Positions 25,203-33,120 of a stretch of DNA of 33,631 nt are shown here, in pieces. The DNA is from Ramlibacter tataouinensis (GTDB taxonomy: Bacteria; Pseudomonadota; Gammaproteobacteria; Burkholderiales; Burkholderiaceae_C). Position 1 is the first letter of the stretch. Each line of letters starts with the position of its first letter. The notes below the pieces were generated by a model. The model had not been told where the DNA came from. It was given only the letters and a program-made list of their open reading frames with translations, and made no database searches. The stretch covers positions 1 to 33,631 of the forward strand of contig DIZF01000033.1 in NCBI GenBank assembly GCA_002427815.1, in the 5' to 3' direction. The translations under genes were made by a program, and so were the position numbers.

Positions 25203-26048
25203 ATGCTAGACCGCATCAAGGCCTCGCTGCCTTCACTGGCTCCGGCCGAGCAGCGGGTCGGCCGGCTGGTGCTGGATGATCCGCGAGCCTTTGCCAAGCT
25301 GCCGGTGAGCGAACTCGCGGAACGGGCGCATGTCAGCAAACCCACCGTGGTGCGTTTCTGCCGCAGCGTCGGTTACGACGGGCTGTCGGACTTCAAGCTC
25401 AAGCTCATCGGCAGTGTGAGCGAGGGCGTTCCTTTCATCCATCGCAGCGTGGACGCCGACGACAAGACGGGCGACGTGCTGGTCAAGGTCATCGACAACA
25501 CCGTCGCTGCCTTGCTGAAATACCGCAACGATGCCAGCAGCTTCGCCATCGACAAGGCGGTGGAGGCGCTGGCGGCGGCCTGCAAGACCGGGCGGCGCAT
25601 CGAGTTCTACGGCGCGGGCAACTCGGGTATCGTCGCGCAGGACGCCCAGCACAAGTTCTTCCGGCTGGGCGTCAACACCATCGCGTACAGCGACGGCCAC
25701 ATGCAGGTCATGAGCGCGACCCTGCTGGGCCCGGGCGATTGTGTCCTGGTGATTTCCAATTCGGGCCGCACCCGGGATCTGATGGACGCCTGCGACATCG
25801 CGCGCCGCAATGGTGCCACCACCATTGTCATGACGGCCACCGGCTCGCCTTTGGCGGCCGCCGGCCAGATCCATCTTGCGGCGGATCATCCCGAGAGCTA
25901 CGACCACTACAGCCCGATGGTGTCGCGCCTGCTGCACCTGGTGATCATCGACGTGCTGGCGACGAGCGTGGCCTTGCGCATCGGGCCGCGTGTGCAACCA
26001 CAGCTGCGCGAAATGAAGAACAACCTGCGCAGCAAGCGCTACACCTGA
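25203..26048 (+). CDS. hexR: HexR/RpiR family transcriptional regulator with SIS domain
   Basis: Sugar-phosphate-responsive regulator of 281 aa. The ATG at 25203 gives the family N-terminus 'MLDRIKASLPSLAPAEQRVG'. The RpiR helix-turn-helix runs about 15-77, including 'VSELAERAHVSKPTVVRFCR' near 36-55. The SIS phosphosugar-binding domain runs about 125-255: 'RRIEFYGAGNSGIVAQDAQH' near 135-154 and 'CVLVISNSGRTRDLMDACDI' near 180-199, with the Ser-Gly pair typical of the sugar site. HexR senses 2-keto-3-deoxy-6-phosphogluconate and represses zwf and related genes in proteobacteria. Position directly after zwf supports the assignment over other RpiR members. Confidence 0.92.
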   Translation: MLDRIKASLPSLAPAEQRVGRLVLDDPRAFAKLPVSELAERAHVSKPTVVRFCRSVGYDGLSDFKLKLIGSVSEGVPFIHRSVDADDKTGDVLVKVIDNTVAALLKYRNDASSFAIDKAVEALAAACKTGRRIEFYGAGNSGIVAQDAQHKFFRLGVNTIAYSDGHMQVMSATLLGPGDCVLVISNSGRTRDLMDACDIARRNGATTIVMTATGSPLAAAGQIHLAADHPESYDHYSPMVSRLLHLVIIDVLATSVALRIGPRVQPQLREMKNNLRSKRYT

Positions 26049-26059
26049 AGGTCAGCGCG

Positions 26060-26265
26060 GCAGCGATTCCACCTCGCGCGTCCAGCGATCGCTCTTCGCC
26101 CATCAGTTGCACCAGGCTGGCAGTGATGGTACAGGCGATGCCGCTGGCGGCCGGGTGGGGAATCTCGATCTCGCTCTTGTAGTCGGGCTTGACGAGGTCG
26201 GCCCAGCAACGCGGCTCGGGCAGCTTTTTCTTCTTGAAGACTTCGGTGTCGCAGCAAACGGAGAA
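26060..26265 (-). pseudogene. Remnant of an Afu/Fbp-type periplasmic binding protein
   Basis: Reading the minus strand in frame directly after the TAG of the upstream ATPase gene gives 'DTEVFKKKKLPEPRCWADLV', then 'KPDYKSEIEIPHPAASGIAC' and 'TITASLVQLMGEE' (26265 to about 26092). This matches the middle of AfuA/FbpA-type binding proteins for ferric iron or 2-aminoethylphosphonate (family pattern: LPEPKCWADLLKP...YKGEI, then P..SGTAY, then QLMGE). The N- and C-terminal parts are missing and there is no start codon, so it is a fragment. It converges with hexR. Confidence 0.75.
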
Positions 26266-27261
26266 CTAGATACGGCCTTCTTCCACCGCGTGACACGCGA
26301 TCTTGATGCCCTCGATCTCCAGCAGCGCAGGCCGATCTGCCTTGCAGCGGGCATTGGCGTAAGGACAGCGTGGATGGAAGGCACAGCCCGTCGGCGGATT
26401 CAGCGGATTCGGCACCTCGCCCTGGACCGGGGTGCGCGATCGACCGGTGTCGTGCATCTTCGGAATCGCGTCCAGCAACATGCGCGTATAGGGGTGCCGT
26501 GGATGGCCGAACAACTGGTGCTTGCCGGCCAGCTCCACCAGGCGGCCCAGGTACATGACGCCCACCTGATCGCTCACGTGACGCACCACCGCCAGGTTGT
26601 GCGAGATGAAGAGGTAAGTGAGGCCGCGCTGGCGCTGCAGGTCTTTCATGATGTTGAGCACTTGGGCCTGGACGCTCACGTCCAGTGCCGAGGTCGGTTC
26701 GTCGCACACCAGGAATTCCGGCTCGGTCGCAAGCGCCCGGGCAATCGAAATGCGTTGCCGCTGCCCACCCGAAAACTGGTGCGGGTACTTCACCATGTCC
26801 AGCGGCGAGAGCCCCACCGACTGGAGCAGCTCGCCCACGCGCTGCTCCAGCTGGCCGCGATCGGTGAGGATGCCGTGCTCCTTCATCGGCTCGCCCACGA
26901 TGTCCTCGACGATCCAGCGCGGATTCAGGCTGGCGTAGGGGTCCTGGAAGATCATCTGGATCCGTCGGCGCAACTGGCGTCCTTGCGGCGTCTGGAACGC
27001 CGCATGCGCATCCTGCCCGTCGAAGGTGAGGCCACCGCGGGTCGGCCGGTACAGGCCCACCAGCAGCCGGGCCACGGTGCTCTTGCCGCAACCCGACTCG
27101 CCGACCAGGGCCAGGGTCTGGCCCTTTCGTATTTCAAAGCTCACCCCGTCGACGGCGTGGAGCAGCTGGCGCGGGCGGCGTTCGATGACGCGGTTGAGCC
27201 AGGGCGGCGACACGTCGAATGTCTTGGCCAGATCGTGGGCCTGCACCAAAGGCGCGCTCAT
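26266..27261 (-). CDS. dppF: Oligopeptide/dipeptide ABC transporter ATP-binding protein (DppF/OppF type)
   Basis: Cytoplasmic ATPase of 331 aa. The ATG at 27261 overlaps the stop of the preceding dppD-like gene as ATGA. Walker A 'GESGCGKSTV' is near residues 54-63, signature 'FSGGQRQRISIARALA' near 160-175, Walker B 'FLVCDEPTSALDVSVQAQ' near 180-197 and H-loop 'YLFISHNLAVV' near 213-223. The oligopeptide-specific C-terminal Cys cluster 'GCAFHPRCPYANARCKADRP', which binds an Fe-S cluster in related transporters, is near 295-315. The TAG stop at 26266 is followed in the same frame by a fragment of an unrelated binding protein; the ending 'CHAVEEGRI' looks natural, so truncation is not required. 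Confidence 0.94.
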   Translation of the reverse strand: MSAPLVQAHDLAKTFDVSPPWLNRVIERRPRQLLHAVDGVSFEIRKGQTLALVGESGCGKSTVARLLVGLYRPTRGGLTFDGQDAHAAFQTPQGRQLRRRIQMIFQDPYASLNPRWIVEDIVGEPMKEHGILTDRGQLEQRVGELLQSVGLSPLDMVKYPHQFSGGQRQRISIARALATEPEFLVCDEPTSALDVSVQAQVLNIMKDLQRQRGLTYLFISHNLAVVRHVSDQVGVMYLGRLVELAGKHQLFGHPRHPYTRMLLDAIPKMHDTGRSRTPVQGEVPNPLNPPTGCAFHPRCPYANARCKADRPALLEIEGIKIACHAVEEGRI

Positions 27262-28238
27262 GATGGCTGCGCCTCCGCATGCGCGTCCTGCAGCCAGCAA
27301 GCGGCCTGCGTGGCGCCGGCGTTCAACAGGTCCGGCCGCTGTGCTGTGCAACGGTGGAAGGCACGCGGGCACCGTGGGTTGAAGGCGCAGCCCGCCGGAA
27401 TCGCATTGAGTCTGGGCATCGTGCCGTCGATCTGGTTCAGCCGCTCGCGGTCCACGGTGATGTCGGGAATGGCCGCCATCAACCCCATGGTGTAAGGGTG
27501 GGCCGGCTGGTTGATGACCGCGTGCACCGGGCCGATTTCCGCAATGCGGCCCGCGTACATCACGGCCACGCGGTCGCAAGTCTCGGCGATGACGCCCATG
27601 TCGTGCGTGATCAGCATGACGGCGGCGCCGTGCTCCTTGCAGACGCGCTTGAGCAACTGGATGATCTGGGCCTGGATCGACACGTCCAGGGCCGTGGTCG
27701 GCTCGTCGGCCAAGATCAGCTTGGGCTCGGCCGCCAGCGCGAGCGCGATCACCACGCGCTGGCGCATGCCGCCGGAGAACTGATGCGGGTAGTGTCCGAT
27801 GCGTTGCGCGGCCGCCGGAATGCCGGTGTCTTCGAGCAGACCAATGGCGCGCCGGCGCGCTTCTTCGCCGCTCACGGGCAGGTGCGCCTGGATGGTTTCC
27901 ACGAGCTGCCGCCCCACGGTGTAAAGCGGGTTGAGCGACGTCAGAGGGTCCTGGAAGATCGCGCCGATCTTGCGGCCGCGGATGTGGCGCATCTGCTCAT
28001 GGTCCAGGTTGTCGATGCGCCGTCCCTCCAGCAGGATCTGGCCCGACGCCACCCGTCCCGGCGGCTCGAGCAGACCGATGATCGATGCGCCCGTGAGCGA
28101 CTTGCCGGCGCCCGATTCGCCAACCACACCAAGGATTTCGCCTGGAGCGATTTCAAAGCTGATGTCGTCGATCGCGCGCAGGGTGCCGTGTCGACTGGGA
28201 AACTCGACGATGAGATTGTTGACTTGAAGCAGACTCAT
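27258..28238 (-). CDS. dppD: Oligopeptide/dipeptide ABC transporter ATP-binding protein (DppD/OppD type)
   Basis: Partner ATPase of 326 aa. Walker A 'GESGAGKSLTGASIIGL' is near residues 40-56, signature 'FSGGMRQRVVIALALA' near 153-168, Walker B 'LILADEPTTALDVSIQAQI' near 173-191 and H-loop 'LITHDMGVIAE' near 207-217. The C-terminal Cys cluster 'AGCAFNPRCPRAFHRCTAQ' matches the OppD group. It starts 16 nt after the permease C stop and overlaps dppF by 4 nt. The two ATPases form a heterodimer on the inner face of the membrane. Confidence 0.94.
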   Translation of the reverse strand: MSLLQVNNLIVEFPSRHGTLRAIDDISFEIAPGEILGVVGESGAGKSLTGASIIGLLEPPGRVASGQILLEGRRIDNLDHEQMRHIRGRKIGAIFQDPLTSLNPLYTVGRQLVETIQAHLPVSGEEARRRAIGLLEDTGIPAAAQRIGHYPHQFSGGMRQRVVIALALAAEPKLILADEPTTALDVSIQAQIIQLLKRVCKEHGAAVMLITHDMGVIAETCDRVAVMYAGRIAEIGPVHAVINQPAHPYTMGLMAAIPDITVDRERLNQIDGTMPRLNAIPAGCAFNPRCPRAFHRCTAQRPDLLNAGATQAACWLQDAHAEAQPS

Positions 28239-28254
28239 GGGGGGTGGTGGTCGG

Positions 28255-29166
28255 CTAGCGCAGGCGCGGATTCAGCGCATCACGCAGCCAGTCGCCCAGC
28301 AGGTTCACGCTCAGCGCAATCAGCACCAGCATCAGTCCCGGGAACACGGTGATCCACCAGTTGCCGGAAAACAGGAATTTGTTGCCGACCTGGATCAGCG
28401 TCCCGAGCGACGGTGAATTGGGCGGCGCACCCACTCCCAGGAACGACAAGGTGGCCTCGGTGATGATCGCCGTGGCCACCTGGATCGTTGCCAGCACCAT
28501 CACTGGGCCGAGAATGTTGGGTAGCACGTGGCGTCGCATGATGCGCAGCGGGGCAACCCCGGTGACGCGTGCTGCCAGAACATATTCCTTGCTGCGCTCC
28601 ACCAGCGTGGAGCCGCGCACCGTGCGTGCGTACTGGACCCACCCGGTCAGCGAAATGGCGATGATGAGCACGCCGAATGCGAGCGACTCGTTGGCGTTCG
28701 GAAACAGAGCCCGCCCGACACCGGCGATCAGCAGGGCGATGAGGATGGCAGGAAAGGACAGCATCACGTCGCAGACGCGCATGATGAAGGCGTCGGTCCG
28801 CCCACCCACGAAGCCCGCAAGCAGGCCGAGCGTCACGCCGATGAGCACCGACAGCACGACTGAAGCCAATCCGACCAGCAGCGAAATCCTCGCGCCGTAC
28901 ATCAGCACCGAAAGGATGTCGCGGCCCTGGTCATCGGTACCCAGCAGGTACGTGGCTTTCCCGCCCTGGACCCAGGACGGCGGCAGAAACGCGTCGCTCA
29001 GCTCCAGGGTGGCGAGATCGAAGGGATGATGCGGCGCCACCAGGTTGGCGAACACCGCGCAGAAGATGCAGACGAACGCGATCAGGCCGGCTGCGACCGC
29101 CACTGGTGAAGTTCGAAAGCTGTAGCCTACATCGCTGTGCCACGCCCGGCGGAACCATCCCCCCAT
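28255..29166 (-). CDS. dppC: Oligopeptide/dipeptide ABC transporter permease (DppC/OppC type)
   Basis: Inner-membrane permease of 303 aa from the ATG at 29166. A GTG at 29202 would extend it into the end of the binding-protein gene and lacks a ribosome site, so 29166 is preferred; even so the start has only a weak Shine-Dalgarno sequence. OppC-type N-terminal extension and 'VAVAAGLIAFVCIFCAVFAN' first helix, 'YLLGTDDQGRDILSVLMYGA' near 77-96, and the coupling loop 'YVLAARVTGVAPLRIMRRHV' near 195-214. The C-terminus ends with the typical 'LSVNLLGDWLRDALNPRLR'. Pairs with the permease at 31995-32975. Confidence 0.93.
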   Translation of the reverse strand: MGGWFRRAWHSDVGYSFRTSPVAVAAGLIAFVCIFCAVFANLVAPHHPFDLATLELSDAFLPPSWVQGGKATYLLGTDDQGRDILSVLMYGARISLLVGLASVVLSVLIGVTLGLLAGFVGGRTDAFIMRVCDVMLSFPAILIALLIAGVGRALFPNANESLAFGVLIIAISLTGWVQYARTVRGSTLVERSKEYVLAARVTGVAPLRIMRRHVLPNILGPVMVLATIQVATAIITEATLSFLGVGAPPNSPSLGTLIQVGNKFLFSGNWWITVFPGLMLVLIALSVNLLGDWLRDALNPRLR

Positions 29167-29177
29167 CGCACCGGCCG

Positions 29178-30758
29178 TCACTTGACGGTGATGTATTTCC
29201 ACACCATCTCATCGCCGGGCAATTGCACCAGCTCGATATTCTTCTTGGCACCCCAGTTCAGTGCCTGCTGGTGCAGCGGAATGTGCCCGACATCGTCCTG
29301 ATGGATCTTGATGGCTTCGTGGATCATCTCGTTGCGCTTCTTGTCATCGGTTTCGGAGCCAATCTTCTCGGTCAGCTCGTCGACCTTCGGATTGCTGTAG
29401 GCACCCAGGTTGAACTGGCCCCGGCCACCCTCGCCCGGAGAAGACATGATCGAGTACAGCACGTTATGCGCATCCACCGTGCTGGACGTCCAGCCCAGCA
29501 TGTAGAAGCTGGTATCGCGCCGCAGGATCTTGGGGAAGTAGGTGCCCTTGGTCTCGACCTCGAGGTTGATTTTCACACCCACACGCGCCAGATTGGCCGC
29601 CACCGCCTGGCAGATTGCCCCGTCATTGACGTACCGGTCGTTCGGGCAGTTCATCTTGACTTCAAAACCGCTCGGGTAACCGGCCTCGGCCAACAGCTTC
29701 TTGGAAGCCTCCGGATCGAACGGCAACCGCTTGTTGAGATCGGGCGCAAAGCCTTTGACCTGGGCCGGGAACATTTCGGCGATCGGCGTGGAAGCGCCGC
29801 GCATCACGGAGCGCTTGATGCCTTCGATGTCGATAGCCTGGTAGAACGCCTGGCGCACGCGCTTGTCCTTGAACGGGTTCTTGCCCTTGACGTTCGAGAA
29901 CAGCAGCTCGTCGCGCTTCTGGTCCATGCCCAGGAATATCACGCGCAACTCGGGCCCTTGCAGCACCTTGAGATTGGGCGTTGCCTTGATGCGGTCGACG
30001 TCCTGCACCGGCACCGGCTCCATTACGTCGATTTCACCTGAGATGAGCGCAGCCACCCGGGTGGCGTCGTTCCCGATGACGTTGAAGATGACCTCGTCCA
30101 CATTGCCATCGACCTTGCCCCAGTAATTGCCGTTGCGCACGAACGTCGTGCGCACGTTCGGCTGGCGCTCGCGCACGCGATACGGCCCCGTGCCATTGGC
30201 GCGGAAGGAAGCCGCGTTCTCGATGCCCTTGCGCCGGTCCACCGGGCGCGTGGCCTGGTTCGTTTCGCACCACTTCTTGCTCATGATGAACCAGCGGTAG
30301 AACACCTCGGGCAGGATCGGGAACGGTGTGTTCGTGATCACGTCGATCGAGTGATCGTTGATCTTCCTGATTTCCTTGATCTGGCCGACATAAGTCTTCA
30401 TGTCCGATCCGTCGCTCTTGGCGCGCTCATAACTGAAGATCACGTCGTCCGCCGTGAACGGCGTGCCGTCGTGGAATTGCACGCCTTTGCGCAGATCGAA
30501 GTGCCAGACCGTCGGCGCGGTCTGCTTCCAGTTGGTCGCCAGCGCCGGCGTGAGCTTGTAGTTGCGGTCACGAGAAACCAGTGGTTCATACACATTTTCA
30601 AGCACCGTGAGCTGCAGCGACTCGTTGAGCGAGTGCGGGTCCATCGACAGTGCGTCTCCCTGGTTGCCGATCTTCAGCGTCACCGCGCCGGCGGCAAGAC
30701 TGGCGACGGCAAAGGCGGTGAATACCGCGACCGAAAGCAGGGTGGGTTTGAATTTCAT
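29178..30758 (-). CDS. dppA: Dipeptide/oligopeptide ABC transporter substrate-binding protein (SBP_bac_5)
   Basis: Periplasmic receptor, 526 aa. AAGGAGACTCTG directly precedes the ATG at 30758. The signal peptide covers residues 1-25, with cleavage after 'ASLAAGA'. Family markers: 'KIGNQGDALSMDPHSLNESL' near 29-48, 'VLENVYEPLVSRDRNYKLTP' near 52-71, 'GVQFHDGTPFTADDVIFSYE' near 91-110, and 'VRQAFYQAIDIEGIKRSVMR' near 301-320. It belongs to the SBP_bac_5 family (dipeptides, oligopeptides, nickel, glutathione). With an amidohydrolase encoded just upstream, a peptide or N-acyl-amino acid ligand is plausible, but the ligand is not shown. Confidence 0.94.
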   Translation of the reverse strand: MKFKPTLLSVAVFTAFAVASLAAGAVTLKIGNQGDALSMDPHSLNESLQLTVLENVYEPLVSRDRNYKLTPALATNWKQTAPTVWHFDLRKGVQFHDGTPFTADDVIFSYERAKSDGSDMKTYVGQIKEIRKINDHSIDVITNTPFPILPEVFYRWFIMSKKWCETNQATRPVDRRKGIENAASFRANGTGPYRVRERQPNVRTTFVRNGNYWGKVDGNVDEVIFNVIGNDATRVAALISGEIDVMEPVPVQDVDRIKATPNLKVLQGPELRVIFLGMDQKRDELLFSNVKGKNPFKDKRVRQAFYQAIDIEGIKRSVMRGASTPIAEMFPAQVKGFAPDLNKRLPFDPEASKKLLAEAGYPSGFEVKMNCPNDRYVNDGAICQAVAANLARVGVKINLEVETKGTYFPKILRRDTSFYMLGWTSSTVDAHNVLYSIMSSPGEGGRGQFNLGAYSNPKVDELTEKIGSETDDKKRNEMIHEAIKIHQDDVGHIPLHQQALNWGAKKNIELVQLPGDEMVWKYITVK

Positions 30759-30783
30759 CAGAGTCTCCTTGTTGGGGTGGATG

Positions 30784-31995
30784 TCAGGTGGAAAGTGGCA
30801 TGGACTGCTCGATCAGGCCGGCGTGCAAGGCCGACCCGAGCGGAAGGATATCGTCGTTGAAGTCGTAGCGGCTGTTGTGCAGGAAGCAGCTGCCTTCGCC
30901 GCCCTGGCCGATGCGCAGATAAGCCCCCGGCTTGGTCTGCAGCATGAATGAAAAGTCCTCGGCGCCCATGCTCGGCTCCATGTCGCGAACCACATGTTCG
31001 GCGCCGACAAGGCTCTCGGCCACATCGGCCGCGAAGTTGGCCTCGGCCGGGGTGTTGATGGTGGCGGGATAGACTCGCTCGTAGTGCACGGTGGCGGTGG
31101 CGCCCAGGCCCAGCGCGATGGCACTGCACAGCTCAGCCAATCGGCGCTCGATCAGGTCCTGCACCTCGGGCTGGAAGGTGCGCACGGTGCCCACGAGGGT
31201 GGCCTTGCCGGGAATCACGCTCATGGCGCCCATGTCCCCGGCGTGGATGGCGCACAGGCTGATCACGGCGCTATCGATCGGCCGCACGTTACGCGACACG
31301 ATGCTTTGCACGGCCGTGATGATGTGCGCAGCGACCAGAATGGGATCGATGGCCAGATACGCGTGGGCGCCGTGGCCGCCGCGGCCTGTGATCTCGATGG
31401 TGATGCGGTCGGCGGCGGCCATCATCGGGCCGGGGTTGATGCCCACCGTGCCCGGCTTCATCGCCGGCCAGTTGTGCATCGCGTAGATGGCATCCACCGG
31501 GAAACGCTGGAACAGACCTTCCTCGATCATCTGCCTGGCGCCGGCGAAGCCTTCCTCGCCGGGCTGGAACACCAGCACCGCCGTACCGTCGAAGTCGCGC
31601 GTTCCGGCCAGGTAGCGGGCGGCACCCACCAGCATGGTTGTGTGGCCGTCATGGCCGCACCCATGCATCATCCCGGCCTTGGTCGACCTCCACGAGAAGT
31701 CGTTTTGCTCGACCATGGTGAGTGCATCCATGTCGGCACGCAGGCCCACCATGCGGCCACTGGAGGTGCTGCGCCCCTTGATGAGCGCGACGACACCGGT
31801 CTTGCCGATGCCGGTGTGCAGTTCATCGACGCCGCAGAGCTTGAGCGCTTCCTTGACACGGCCGGAGGTGTAGATCTCCTCGTAGCCAAGTTCGGGATGT
31901 GCGTGCAGGTCACGTCGCAGCGCCGTGAGTTCGGGATGGAACTGCGCGATATGCGCGAACGCTCGGCCGCTGGCCTTCAGTCGGGATGAGGGCAT
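30784..31995 (-). CDS. M20 family metallopeptidase / amidohydrolase (hippurate hydrolase-like)
   Basis: Zinc-dependent amidohydrolase of 403 aa, M20D subfamily, which removes acyl groups from N-acyl amino acids or cuts dipeptide-like amides in the cytoplasm (no signal peptide). The start at 31995 shares 1 nt with the permease stop (TGATG). Visible motifs: 'LRRDLHAHPELGYEE' near 26-40, 'GLRADMDALTMVEQ' near 83-96, metal ligands in 'GCGHDGHTTMLVGAARYL' near 108-125, 'VLVFQPGEEGFAGARQMIEE' near 137-156, and 'MGAEDFSFMLQTKPGAYLRI' near 346-365. It sits inside the importer operon between permease B and the binding protein, which suggests it processes the imported compound. Confidence 0.93.
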   Translation of the reverse strand: MPSSRLKASGRAFAHIAQFHPELTALRRDLHAHPELGYEEIYTSGRVKEALKLCGVDELHTGIGKTGVVALIKGRSTSSGRMVGLRADMDALTMVEQNDFSWRSTKAGMMHGCGHDGHTTMLVGAARYLAGTRDFDGTAVLVFQPGEEGFAGARQMIEEGLFQRFPVDAIYAMHNWPAMKPGTVGINPGPMMAAADRITIEITGRGGHGAHAYLAIDPILVAAHIITAVQSIVSRNVRPIDSAVISLCAIHAGDMGAMSVIPGKATLVGTVRTFQPEVQDLIERRLAELCSAIALGLGATATVHYERVYPATINTPAEANFAADVAESLVGAEHVVRDMEPSMGAEDFSFMLQTKPGAYLRIGQGGEGSCFLHNSRYDFNDDILPLGSALHAGLIEQSMPLST

Positions 31996-32975
31996 CAGTG
32001 TCCTTGGGCGTCGCCGACGCGCAGGCGTGGATCGACCGCGAAATAGAGGAGGTCGACCACCAGGTTGATGACGACAAAGATCAGCGCGATCAGACACAGG
32101 TAGGCCGCCATCACCGGAATGTCCGCGAAGGTTACCGCCTGGATGAACAGCAGCCCCATGCCGGGCCACTGGAACACGGTTTCGGTGATGATGGAAAAGG
32201 CGATCAACGTTCCCAGCTGCAAGCCGATGATGGTCATGACCGGCACCAGTGTGTTCTTGAGTGCGTGACCGAAGTGAATGACCCGGTCCGGCAGGCCCCT
32301 GGCCCGGGCGAACTTGATGTAGTCGGTGCGCAGCACTTCCAGCATCTCGGCACGTACCAGCCGCATGATCAGCGTCAACTGGAAGATCGCCAACGTCACC
32401 GCCGGCAGGACGATGTGGTGCCAGCCGTCCGCCGTCAACAAGCCGGTATTCCACCAGCCCAGCGGCGTCACCTCGCCTCGGCCGAAGCTGGGAAACCATC
32501 CCAGCAGTACCGCAAACACCAGGATCAGGAGGATGCCGATGAGGAACGTGGGCAGCGACACCCCCAACAAGGAGAGCGTCAGAAACAGCTGGCTCATGAA
32601 AGTCCCGCGCCGCAGGGCGGCGTAAACACCCATCGGGATGCCGATAAGGACCGCCATGAGCGCCGCGCACATTGACAGCTCGAGCGTCGCGGGAAAGCGC
32701 TCGCCAATCAGGCGCGAAACCTTGGCCCCTTGGCGCAGGCTGAGACCGAACTCACCCTGGGCCGCATTGACCAGGAAGTGCCAGAACTGCACGAAGAAGG
32801 GCTGATCCAGCCCCAAGTCGGTGCGCAACTGCTGGATCTGGTCGGGCCTGGCATCCTGTCCGAGCAGAAAAACGACCGGATCTCCGACATATTGGAACAG
32901 CATGAAGGCGATAAACGCCACTGCGACCATCACGATCACAGCCTGAAGCAGGCGGCGCAGGACAAAGGCGAACAT
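31995..32975 (-). CDS. dppB: Oligopeptide/dipeptide ABC transporter permease (DppB/OppB type)
   Basis: Inner-membrane permease, 326 aa, first gene of the importer operon. The N-terminus 'FVLRRLLQAVIVMVAVAFIA' is the usual first helix, followed by periplasmic 'LGLDQPFFVQFWHFLVNAA' near 53-71 and 'QGEFGLSLRQGAKVSRLIGE' near 73-92. The coupling loop 'YIKFARARGLPDRVIHFGHA' is near 219-238, and the C-terminal region ends 'VVINLVVDLLYFAVDPRLRV'. The ATG at 32975 has no strong ribosome site. The order B, M20, A, C, D, F is unusual only for the inserted enzyme. I could not define its promoter in the 80 nt upstream. Confidence 0.94.
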   Translation of the reverse strand: MFAFVLRRLLQAVIVMVAVAFIAFMLFQYVGDPVVFLLGQDARPDQIQQLRTDLGLDQPFFVQFWHFLVNAAQGEFGLSLRQGAKVSRLIGERFPATLELSMCAALMAVLIGIPMGVYAALRRGTFMSQLFLTLSLLGVSLPTFLIGILLILVFAVLLGWFPSFGRGEVTPLGWWNTGLLTADGWHHIVLPAVTLAIFQLTLIMRLVRAEMLEVLRTDYIKFARARGLPDRVIHFGHALKNTLVPVMTIIGLQLGTLIAFSIITETVFQWPGMGLLFIQAVTFADIPVMAAYLCLIALIFVVINLVVDLLYFAVDPRLRVGDAQGH

Positions 32976-33051
32976 CTATTGGCGTAGGGGCAAGACAGAG
33001 GACAGGCGATGCTATCAGAGCAAGTGCCAGGCCAACACAGGGGTTTCCCAA

Positions 33052-33079
33052 TAAAAAAAGCCGCCCGAAGGCGGCTTTT
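33052..33079 (-). terminator. Rho-independent terminator after the porin gene
   Basis: On the minus strand the 10-bp stem AAAAGCCGCC / GGCGGCTTTT with a 4-nt loop (33056-33079) is followed by a T run (complement of the A run 33053-33059). It ends the porin message, about 40 nt after its stop. A small CCGGCC / GGCCGG hairpin at 33100-33114 lies between. Confidence 0.9.
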
Positions 33080-33120
33080 CAAGTTTCTTCTGTTCAAAGC
33101 CGGCCCCAGGCCGGTCGTGA

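Noticed and set aside
26266..26268. Premature stop truncating the DppF-type ATPase
   Set aside because: The protein contains all motifs through the C-terminal Cys cluster and ends with a natural-looking tail; the in-frame sequence beyond belongs to a different family.
33010..33045. TGGCAC...TTGC on the minus strand as a sigma54 promoter for the dpp operon
   Set aside because: The two elements are directly adjacent, without the fixed spacing needed between -24 and -12.
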